7,001 bases of DNA from Caulobacteraceae bacterium (GTDB lineage: Bacteria; Pseudomonadota; Alphaproteobacteria; Caulobacterales; Caulobacteraceae), in NCBI GenBank assembly GCA_947479185.1, contig CANJYY010000137.1, positions 1 through 7,001 of the forward strand, in the 5' to 3' direction. The first letter of the stretch is position 1, and each line of letters opens with the position of its first letter. A program made the translations under genes and the position numbers. Of this stretch, positions 1-5,722 are shown in pieces. The notes beneath the pieces are model-generated. The model was given only the letters and a program-made list of their open reading frames with translations. It searched no databases and was not told the origin of the DNA.

Positions 1-70
1 CATCTGGCTGTTCCTGTCGCCGCAGGCCGAAATCGCCTGGCTCCCCTACAACAATGTCCTCTGGCGCTAG
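1..70 (+). CDS. 3' end of an unidentified protein (partial)
   Basis: Only the last 22 codons before a TAG stop at 68-70 are present, reading IWLFLSPQ... and ending NNVLWR. The frame starting at base 2 is supported by its third positions: 20 of 22 codons end in G or C, as in the genes downstream. The tail is rich in Trp and Leu, but I do not recognise the family and assign no function. The stop lies 15 bases before the start of the cytidylyltransferase, so the two genes are probably co-transcribed, and this gene probably belongs to the same glycan locus. Confidence 0.6.
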   Translation, partial: IWLFLSPQAEIAWLPYNNVLWR

Positions 71-85
71 GAGCCGGTAGCCGCG

Positions 86-1240
86 ATGACAAGAACGGTA
101 GCAATCATTCCGGCCCGAGGCGGCTCCAAGGGCCTGCCGCGCAAGAACGTTCTGCCGTTGGCCGGCAAGCCGCTGGTTGCCCACAGCATTGACGCCGCCC
201 GCGCCTCGCGGTTGATCGACCGCGTCGTGGTCTCGACCGATGATCCGGAGATCGCGGCCGTGGCCCGCGCCCATGGCGCCGATGTCGTCGATCGTCCCGC
301 CGATCTGTCCGGCGACCTGGCCAGCTCCGAGGCGGCGCTGCTGCACGCCCTTGGCGTCCTGGCCGAGAGCGGCGACACGCCCGATGTGCTGGTGTTCCTG
401 CAATGCACCTCGCCCCTGACCACGCCGGAGGATATCGACGCGGCGGCCGGCGCGGTCATCGCCGGCGCCGACACGGCCCTGACGGTGGCGCCGTTCCACT
501 ACTTCCTGTGGACCGCCGGGGGCGAGGGCGTGAACCACGACAAGTCCGTCCGGCTGATGCGCCAGCAGCGCGAGCCGGAGTTCCTCGAGACCGGCGCCGT
601 CTACGCCATGCGCGTGCCCGGCTTTCTCGAGGCGAAGCACCGCTTTTTCGGCCGGACCGCGCTGGTCGAGACTCCGATCGAGCGGCGGCTGGAGATCGAC
701 GAACCGGCGGATTTCCGGCTGGCGGAGGAGCGGATGGGCGGCCTGCGGCGGATGGCGGACGCAGCCAGTCTGCCCCGCCCGCCGCACGCCCTGATCATGG
801 ATTTCGACGGCGTCTGGACCGACGACCGTGTCTTCGTGAACCAGGAGGGGGTCGAGAGCGTTGTCTGCTCACGTCGCGACGGCATGGGCCTGGAGCGCCT
901 GAGAAAAGCGGGCCTGCCGATGATGGTTCTGTCCAAGGAGGTGAACCCGGTGGTCCGGGCGCGCACCGCCAAGCTGCAGATTCCCTGCGAGCATGGTCTG
1001 GAGACCAAGCTCGACCGGATGCAGGCCTGGCTGGACGAGCGGGGCCTCGACCTCGCCAGGACGATCTACATCGGCAACGATATCAATGACATCGAATGCC
1101 TGCGCGCCGCCGGTTGCGGCGTCGCCCCGCGTGACTCCCATCCCGAGGCGCTCGCCGCGGCCGATCTGGTGCTGGACGCCGATGGCGGCCGTGGCGCGCT
1201 GCGGCTTCTGTCCGACATGATTCTATCGCAAGGCCTCTGA
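86..1240 (+). CDS. neuA: Bifunctional acylneuraminate (nonulosonate) cytidylyltransferase / KdsC-like HAD phosphatase
   Basis: A cytoplasmic enzyme of 384 residues with two domains. Residues 1 to about 225 form a CMP-sialic-acid-synthetase domain, which transfers CMP from CTP to a nine-carbon sugar acid. Visible motifs are the nucleotide-binding loop RGGSKGLPRKN (11-21), STDDPEIA (50-57), LQCTSPL (105-111), the substrate segment RQQREPEFLETGAVY (159-173) and the metal-binding IDEPADF (204-210). Residues about 234-384 form a KdsC-like HAD phosphatase domain with all four motifs: nucleophile D239 and acid/base D241 in DFDGVWTDD, S283 in VLSKE, K308, and GNDIND (330-335) with D332 and D335. The phosphatase set looks intact, so a sugar-acid phosphate is a plausible substrate. 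The ATG at 86 places the nucleotide loop at the expected distance from the N-terminus; AGGAG at 69-73 is a possible, rather distant ribosome site that overlaps the preceding stop. The fusion itself is clear, but sugar specificity (Neu5Ac, KDN, legionaminate, pseudaminate) is not resolved, so the symbol denotes the family. Confidence 0.93.
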   Translation: MTRTVAIIPARGGSKGLPRKNVLPLAGKPLVAHSIDAARASRLIDRVVVSTDDPEIAAVARAHGADVVDRPADLSGDLASSEAALLHALGVLAESGDTPDVLVFLQCTSPLTTPEDIDAAAGAVIAGADTALTVAPFHYFLWTAGGEGVNHDKSVRLMRQQREPEFLETGAVYAMRVPGFLEAKHRFFGRTALVETPIERRLEIDEPADFRLAEERMGGLRRMADAASLPRPPHALIMDFDGVWTDDRVFVNQEGVESVVCSRRDGMGLERLRKAGLPMMVLSKEVNPVVRARTAKLQIPCEHGLETKLDRMQAWLDERGLDLARTIYIGNDINDIECLRAAGCGVAPRDSHPEALAAADLVLDADGGRGALRLLSDMILSQGL

Positions 1241-1247
1241 CCCAAAC

Positions 1248-1259
1248 CGACGTGCGTCG
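1248..1259. repeat. Short perfect inverted repeat after the cytidylyltransferase gene
   Basis: CGACG at 1248-1252 is mirrored by CGTCG at 1255-1259 around a TG centre, starting 7 bases after the stop codon. As RNA it could form only a 4-base-pair stem with a GUGC loop. No run of T follows, so it is a poor intrinsic terminator. It could equally be a small protein-binding palindrome or chance in GC-rich DNA. Confidence 0.25.
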
Positions 1260-1315
1260 CCCACAAATCGATCCCGCGGACGACGCGAACAGAAATCGAC
1301 AGTTTTGAAGATGCC

Positions 1316-1339
1316 TTGCGACGGGCGGGCCTCTAGAAA
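1316..1339 (+). promoter_or_regulatory. Possible promoter for the neuB-to-acyltransferase genes
   Basis: The 152-base gap at 1241-1392 is the only real break in the plus-strand genes and is less GC-rich than its surroundings around 1280-1350. TTGCGAC (1316-1322) followed after 9 bases by TCTAGAAA (1332-1339) resembles the Caulobacter-type housekeeping promoter (TTGACGS, then GCTANAWC), with 6 of 8 positions matching in the downstream element. The upstream element is weak and the spacing is one base short of the usual 10-14. If real, transcription would start near 1347 and leave a leader of about 45 bases before neuB. This is a visual match only. Confidence 0.25.
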
Positions 1340-1352
1340 TACGTTTCAGAAG

Positions 1353-1371
1353 GTCGGGACCAGATCCCGCC
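1353..1371 (+). other. Small hairpin in the presumed neuB leader
   Basis: CGGGA (1355-1359) can pair with TCCCG (1365-1369) around a CCAGA loop. One more G-C pair (1353 with 1371) is possible across a T-C mismatch. It ends 11 bases before the neuB ribosome-binding site and so could influence translation, but a five-pair stem is common by chance at this base composition. Confidence 0.2.
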
Positions 1372-1382
1372 GCAGAGTTACC

Positions 1383-1386
1383 GGAG
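1383..1386 (+). promoter_or_regulatory. Ribosome-binding site deciding the neuB start
   Basis: GGAG is separated by six bases from the ATG at 1393, an optimal spacing. An in-frame TTG at 1387 begins immediately after this GGAG and would leave no spacer, so the ATG at 1393 is preferred over the two-codon-longer form. Confidence 0.7.
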
Positions 1387-1392
1387 TTGAAG

Positions 1393-2277
1393 ATGGTCAA
1401 GGCCGCTAAGGTCGTCGCCGAGATCGGCTGCAACCACAAAGGTGAAATGGCGATCGCCAAGGAACTCATCCTCACGGCCGCCGTATATTGCAAGGCGGAC
1501 TACGTGAAGTTCCAGAAGCGCAATAATCGCGAGCTTCTGCCGCCCGAGCAGTACGACGCGCCGCACCCCAATCCGGCCAATTCCTATGGCTCGACCTATG
1601 GCGCGCACCGCGAATTCCTCGAGTTCAGCCCCGAACAGCATCGCGAGCTGATGACCTTCTGCGCCGACAACAACATCGGCTACTCGACTTCGGTCTGGGA
1701 CGTGACGTCCGCGCGTGAAATGGGCGCGTTGCAGCCGGAGTTCCTCAAGGTGCCGTCGGCGTCGAACCTTCACTGGGAAATGCTGTCGATCCTGACCGGC
1801 GAGTATGGCGGCGGCATCCAGCTTTCGCTCGGCATGACCACCCAGGCCGAGGAAGACCAGATCGTCGAGTTCTTCGAGCGCAAGGGCCGGGCCAAGGATC
1901 TTGTGCTCTATGCCTGCACCTCCGGCTATCCGGTGGCCTTCCGCGACATCGCCCTGCGCGAGATCACCCGCCTGAAGGAGAAGTTCGACGGCAAGGTCCA
2001 GTCGATCGGCTTCTCCGGCCATCACCTGGGCATCGCCGCCGACATCGCAGCCCTGGCGCTCGGCGCCGAGTGGATCGAACGCCACTTCACCATCGATCGC
2101 ACCTGGAAAGGCACCGACCACGCCGCCTCGCTCGAGCCGGACGGCCTGCGCCGCCTGTGCCGCGACGTGCGTAACGTCGCCGAAGCCCTCGAGTACAAGC
2201 GCGAGGAGATGCTCCCCGTGGAACTCGAGACCCGCAAGAAGCTGAAATGGGAGCAGGACCGGGAAGCGGCCGCCTGA
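1393..2277 (+). CDS. neuB: NeuB-family sialic acid (nonulosonate) synthase, short form lacking the SAF domain
   Basis: A cytoplasmic TIM-barrel enzyme predicted to condense phosphoenolpyruvate with a hexosamine or hexose (ManNAc-like, possibly its 6-phosphate) to give a nine-carbon keto acid. Family motifs are AEIGCNHKG (9-17), YVKFQKRN (37-44), KVPSASN (119-125), LSLGMTT (144-150), GFSGHHLGI (206-214), and IERHFTIDR (228-236) with GTDHAASLEP (240-249). H210 and H231 match in position and spacing (21 residues) the two metal-binding histidines of meningococcal NeuB, and E229 matches its nearby glutamate. At 294 residues it is about 50 shorter than classical NeuB (about 340-350): it stops soon after the barrel and lacks the C-terminal SAF (antifreeze-like) domain, ending in a charged tail. 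No frameshift remnant of that domain is apparent, because the next gene starts seven bases later. Short synthases of this type occur in other bacteria, so this is probably a subfamily and not a broken gene. The NeuB family call is firm; the exact product is unknown. Confidence 0.92.
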   Translation: MVKAAKVVAEIGCNHKGEMAIAKELILTAAVYCKADYVKFQKRNNRELLPPEQYDAPHPNPANSYGSTYGAHREFLEFSPEQHRELMTFCADNNIGYSTSVWDVTSAREMGALQPEFLKVPSASNLHWEMLSILTGEYGGGIQLSLGMTTQAEEDQIVEFFERKGRAKDLVLYACTSGYPVAFRDIALREITRLKEKFDGKVQSIGFSGHHLGIAADIAALALGAEWIERHFTIDRTWKGTDHAASLEPDGLRRLCRDVRNVAEALEYKREEMLPVELETRKKLKWEQDREAAA

Positions 2278-2284
2278 GTTTGTC

Positions 2285-3601
2285 GTGAAGCTTCTCTACC
2301 TTGCCGACAACAGCGACCTGTCCAACTGGGGGTGCCGCGCCACCAGCCTGTCCCTGCGACAGCTGCTGGCCGGCGCCGGCCACGAGATCATCGGGACCGT
2401 CACGGGCTCGATGATCGAGGCGACCTATCCGGTCGGCAGGCTCGTCCCCGACGGCCCCTGGGCGCGGTTTTCCCGCGCTCTCAACCGCGACAAGGTCCGC
2501 AAGCTGCCGCTGGCGGGGGCTGTGTTCGACGCCCTCGGCCGTCGCAATGGCCTGAGCCATGACCTGTCCGACAATATCGAAACCCTCAAGCGCGCCCGCG
2601 CCTGGGACCCGGCGACGCGCGACCTGTTCGCGGCGATCGACGCCTGCGAGGCGGTGGTGGTCAACGGCGAGGGCGATCTGATCTTCGCCAGCCCGGCGCG
2701 GTCGCGGCTGCTCTACACCCTGACGGTCTGCGAGATGGCCCTGCGGGCCGGCAAGCCGCTCTACTATCTCAACGCCATGGCCTCGGAGTGCCCGACCACC
2801 GGGCTGAACCGCGAGACCCTGGCCCTGGCCGCCGACCTGCTTCGCCGGGCCGCGGCCTTCACCGTGCGCGATCCCGTCTCGCTCGACTTCGTGCGCGACA
2901 ACATGCCGGGGGTCGCTACCCTGATGTACCCCGACGCCGTGTTCGGCTGGAGCCGCCTGCTGGCGCCGGCCGAGGGACCCGTCGCCTATGACCGCTCGGC
3001 CCTGGCGCCCTTCTTCGAGCGGGGGGCGTCGGCCCTGCCGGCGGCGTTCGACCGGCCCTACGCCCTGCTCGGCGGCGGCTCGCGCGCGGCGCGCGACTGG
3101 CCCGCGGCGATCGAGGCCTATGTCCATCTGATCGAGGCGCTGAAGGTGCTGGACCTGCCGGTCCTGCTGGCGCCCGGCTGTTCCGGCGACCTGTTCCTGC
3201 GCGAGGTGTCGATCCGCACCGGCGCGCCGATGATCCCGCTGGAGACGCCGGCGCTGGCCGCGGGCGCGATCCTCGCCAACGCCCGGGTGTTCATCAGCGG
3301 CCGCTGGCACCCCTCGATCATGGCGGTGCTGGGCGGCACGCCCTGCGTTTTCATGGGCTCCAATTCGCACAAGACCCTGACCATCCAGACCATGCTGGAG
3401 TCGGTCGACCCGATCGAGTTCACGCCCTGCCCGACGCTCGAGGAATCCCGACGCATCGCCGCCCGCGCGAAGTCGCTGGTCGACGCCGGCGACGCGGAGA
3501 GAGCGCGAATCCTGACGGTAACACGCCGCCTGGGGGCCGAGACCGCCGGCATCGTCGAGGCCGTCGGAAAGCTCGCCGGGGCCCGGATCGCCGCGGAATG
3601 A
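2285..3601 (+). CDS. Polysaccharide pyruvyl transferase family protein
   Basis: This 438-residue cytoplasmic protein fits the polysaccharide pyruvyl transferase family (CsaB/WcaK type, GT-B-like fold), whose studied members move a pyruvyl group from phosphoenolpyruvate to a sugar as a ketal. The N-terminus MKLLYLAD leads into NWGCRATS (14-21), resembling the family's early loop that also governs start choice. Further signs are VVVNGEGDLIF (124-134), a central AAAFTVRDPVSLDFV segment typical of the family, and ISGRWHPSIMAVLGGTPCV near residue 337. There R340 and H342 form the R-x-H signature expected for PEP binding. Translation begins at GTG 2285, seven bases after the neuB stop. No strong ribosome site is seen, so coupling to neuB translation is likely. 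The family is diverse, and some members may not be pyruvyl transferases, so the acceptor and even the chemistry remain inferred. It may decorate the nonulosonic acid or another sugar of the same glycan. Confidence 0.85.
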   Translation: MKLLYLADNSDLSNWGCRATSLSLRQLLAGAGHEIIGTVTGSMIEATYPVGRLVPDGPWARFSRALNRDKVRKLPLAGAVFDALGRRNGLSHDLSDNIETLKRARAWDPATRDLFAAIDACEAVVVNGEGDLIFASPARSRLLYTLTVCEMALRAGKPLYYLNAMASECPTTGLNRETLALAADLLRRAAAFTVRDPVSLDFVRDNMPGVATLMYPDAVFGWSRLLAPAEGPVAYDRSALAPFFERGASALPAAFDRPYALLGGGSRAARDWPAAIEAYVHLIEALKVLDLPVLLAPGCSGDLFLREVSIRTGAPMIPLETPALAAGAILANARVFISGRWHPSIMAVLGGTPCVFMGSNSHKTLTIQTMLESVDPIEFTPCPTLEESRRIAARAKSLVDAGDAERARILTVTRRLGAETAGIVEAVGKLAGARIAAE

Positions 3602-3666
3602 TCAGGATCAGCGCGGCCATTCCCGGCGGATGGCAGTTGGCCTATCCTCGGAAGCCAGCGGTATCG

Positions 3667-3673
3667 GGTGGAG
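3667..3673 (+). promoter_or_regulatory. Ribosome-binding site deciding the oxygenase start
   Basis: GGTGGAG lies ten bases before the ATG at 3684. The alternative in-frame ATG at 3630 would add 18 residues with only 12 of 18 codons ending in G or C, well below the neighbouring genes, and that stretch does not resemble the family. The ATG at 3684 is therefore preferred. Confidence 0.55.
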
Positions 3674-3683
3674 TTTCGCGATC

Positions 3684-4571
3684 ATGAGCAATGAGACCCC
3701 GGACATCGAAGCGATGCAGGCGAAGCTGGAGACGGACGGTTATGTCGTCATTCCAGGCCTGTTCACGCCCGACGAAATCGGACGACTGAGGAAGGCCGTC
3801 ACCGGCTTCTTCCAGTCGGGCGGGGTGATCTTCAACCTCGGCCAGACCCAGCCCAACGCGGCGATCGAGTGCCCGGAGATCAGCTGGCTGTTCTCCGACC
3901 CACGGGTCGTGTCGCTGTTCCAGTCGATCTACGACACGCGGCACGTGCTGTTCACCGGCCACTGCGACATCCACAAGGACATGTTCAGCTCCTGGCACAA
4001 GGACACCGGCGCGAACGACAGCTACTTCGACGAGGACTGCTTCGTCCCCGACTGTCGCGTGTTCAAGATGGCCGTCTATCTGCAGGACCATCACGACGGC
4101 CAGGGCCTGACCCTGGTTCCCGGCAGCCAGCATCGCCGCGCCTGGGGCCGCGACGACCGTGAAGGCATATCGCTGAACAGCAGCGCCGGCGACGCCGTGG
4201 TGTTCGATGTACGCCTCGATCACCATGGACGGCTGCCCACGCCGTTCGAGAAGCTGATGCTGCGCGGCAGCCGGGTGACCAAGCGCCTGCTCGGGACCGT
4301 GTTCCCGGCCTTCCGCAAGCCGGGCGACATCAGGCTGATCTACGGGCTGCGCCGGCTGCTGGCCAGGATGACCGGCCAGTCCACGCGGATGAGCGTGTTC
4401 TTCACCTTCGGGCCGCCGAACCGGTTCTCGACCCAGTTCGCGCGCAACAACATGGACCGCCAGCTGTCGCAGTACGCCGACGGCATGGCCGGCGCCTATC
4501 CGCCCGGGCTGGTCGAGAAGCTGACGGCCCAGGGCGTCGAGGTCTATCGCGGCGAGCCGGCGTCGGCATGA
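3684..4571 (+). CDS. Phytanoyl-CoA dioxygenase (PhyH) family Fe(II)/2-oxoglutarate oxygenase
   Basis: A 295-residue soluble protein predicted to hydroxylate or otherwise oxidise a substrate using Fe(II), oxygen and 2-oxoglutarate. The N-terminal helix-strand unit GYVVIPGLFTPDEIGRLR is typical of PhyH proteins. The iron site is visible as WHKDTG, with H105 and D107 forming the H-x-D pair, and a distal histidine at H180 (or H181) within FDVRLDHHG. The intervening YLQDHHDGQGLTLVPGSQHR is the conserved family core. The C-terminal third contains a basic stretch around TKRLLGTVFPAFRK and RRLLARM, perhaps for contact with a membrane or polyanionic substrate, but this is a guess. The stop overlaps the acyltransferase start by four bases (ATGA), so the two are translated together. 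PhyH proteins act on many substrates, and sequence does not reveal this one. By context it would act on a sugar, a sugar nucleotide, or an acyl group used in the glycan. Confidence 0.87.
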   Translation: MSNETPDIEAMQAKLETDGYVVIPGLFTPDEIGRLRKAVTGFFQSGGVIFNLGQTQPNAAIECPEISWLFSDPRVVSLFQSIYDTRHVLFTGHCDIHKDMFSSWHKDTGANDSYFDEDCFVPDCRVFKMAVYLQDHHDGQGLTLVPGSQHRRAWGRDDREGISLNSSAGDAVVFDVRLDHHGRLPTPFEKLMLRGSRVTKRLLGTVFPAFRKPGDIRLIYGLRRLLARMTGQSTRMSVFFTFGPPNRFSTQFARNNMDRQLSQYADGMAGAYPPGLVEKLTAQGVEVYRGEPASA

Positions 4572-5722
4572 CGTCAGCCGGTTCGGGGCGCCTCGAGCCG
4601 CTTGACGGCCTGCGCGGCCTGGCCGCGTTGTGGGTCTTCGTCGGCCACGCCCTGAACATGTCGGGCGCCTGGATTCCGATCCTCGGCCGGCCGTTGCTGG
4701 CGGTCGACCTCTTCATGATGCTGTCGGGCGCGCTGATGGTCTATCAGACCAACCTGCGCGATCCACGCGAACCGCTGGCCCGTCCCGACACCTGGCTGAG
4801 GTTCTGGCTGCGGCGGTTCTTCCGCATTGCGCCGGTCTTCTATCTGGCGTTCGTCGCTGCGATGCTGATGGGCCCCTGGCTGTACGACCTGCGGGAGGCG
4901 GCCGGGATCGAGCGGTCGATTGACTGGGCCCGCTACCATGACCACGGCCCGACCAATGTGCTTCTGCACCTGAGCTTCATCTTCGGCGTCTTGCCCGGAT
5001 ATGCTGATCGCTCGCCGTTGCCCGACTGGAGCATCGGCCTGGAGATGCAGTTCTATCTGGTGTTCCCATTCGTGCTGCTGCTGCTGCGGCGGGTCGGCTT
5101 CGCGGCCGGATCGCTGATCCTGCTGGCGCTGGTCGGGCTGCTCTGGCTCACGGCCGGGGACTGGCTGTCGGCCTTCTCGCCCTCACGGCCGGCCGCCCTG
5201 CCGCTGCGGCTGAACATCTTTCTCGCGGGCATGCTCGTCATGCGCGCGCGCGACCTGACCGGTCGGCCGCGGGCCGGACTGGTGCTCGCGGCGATCGTCC
5301 TTGGCCTGGTTCCGCTCGGCCCGTTCAGTCACTGGAGCGAACTGGTGATCCGGGGGCTCAGCGTTGCGGCGCTGGCGGTCGCGATGATCCCCGGTCTGCT
5401 GCCCGCCGGACCGCTGGAAGCGCTGGCCGGCGCGGGCAGGGCGGCGCTGTCCTGGACGCCGCTGCGGCGCCTGGGCGATGTCTCCTACGGCGTCTATCTG
5501 ATCCATCTGCTGGCGCTGGCGCCGGCCGTGGCGCTGGTCAGCCGCCATCTCCCGGACGCTGCGCCGCTGGCGCGGGCGGGCATCGCATTCATCGGCGCGG
5601 CGGCTGTGGTCTACCCGGCGGGCTGGTTGATCTACCGGTTCATCGAGAACTCGGGGATCAGTCTCGGTCGGCGGGTGGTCGGACGGCTCGGCTCCAGAAG
5701 CCCGTCTCGATCCCCAACTTGA
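4568..5722 (+). CDS. Acyltransferase family 3 (OafA-like) membrane protein
   Basis: A 384-residue inner-membrane protein predicted to transfer an acyl group, commonly acetyl, to a surface glycan. It starts with the family signature LDGLRGLAALWVFVGHALN, with R16 and H27 as the conserved residues. It continues with the basic WLRFWLRRFFRIAP segment and the strongly conserved DWSIGLEMQFYLVFP (W154, E159), and ends with the GDVSYGVYLIH motif near the C-terminal membrane segments. About ten hydrophobic segments are expected, as in the family. It lacks the extra SGNH esterase-like domain found in some longer relatives such as OafA. Its ATG overlaps the oxygenase stop (ATGA), which indicates coupled translation. 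Its last 65 bases overlap the convergent flippase gene. O-acetylation of the nonulosonic acid or a neighbouring sugar is a reasonable inference; the acceptor and donor are unknown. Confidence 0.92.
   Translation: MTSAGSGRLEPLDGLRGLAALWVFVGHALNMSGAWIPILGRPLLAVDLFMMLSGALMVYQTNLRDPREPLARPDTWLRFWLRRFFRIAPVFYLAFVAAMLMGPWLYDLREAAGIERSIDWARYHDHGPTNVLLHLSFIFGVLPGYADRSPLPDWSIGLEMQFYLVFPFVLLLLRRVGFAAGSLILLALVGLLWLTAGDWLSAFSPSRPAALPLRLNIFLAGMLVMRARDLTGRPRAGLVLAAIVLGLVPLGPFSHWSELVIRGLSVAALAVAMIPGLLPAGPLEALAGAGRAALSWTPLRRLGDVSYGVYLIHLLALAPAVALVSRHLPDAAPLARAGIAFIGAAAVVYPAGWLIYRFIENSGISLGRRVVGRLGSRSPSRSPT

Noticed and set aside
1311..1409. A 32-codon plus-strand frame in the gap running into neuB
   Set aside because: No ribosome site, an Arg-rich unstructured product and an out-of-frame overlap with neuB. 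It is likely chance.
1378..2121. A 247-codon minus-strand open frame opposite neuB
   Set aside because: The plus strand carries conserved NeuB motifs throughout, and the antisense product matches nothing I recognise.
2087..3370. A 427-codon minus-strand open frame opposite neuB and the pyruvyl transferase gene
   Set aside because: It spans two genuine genes and their junction. Its product is Arg/Gly/Ala/Gln-rich with no motifs, which is typical of antisense frames in GC-rich DNA.
3630..3683. N-terminal extension of the oxygenase from an upstream ATG
   Set aside because: Codon third positions fall to 12 of 18 G or C, the residues do not fit the family, and the ATG at 3684 has a better ribosome site.
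5069..5080. Run of CTG triplets in the acyltransferase gene, considered as a slippage repeat
   Set aside because: Four CTG codons encode part of a hydrophobic membrane segment. Leucine runs are normal there, and the tract is too short to suggest phase variation.
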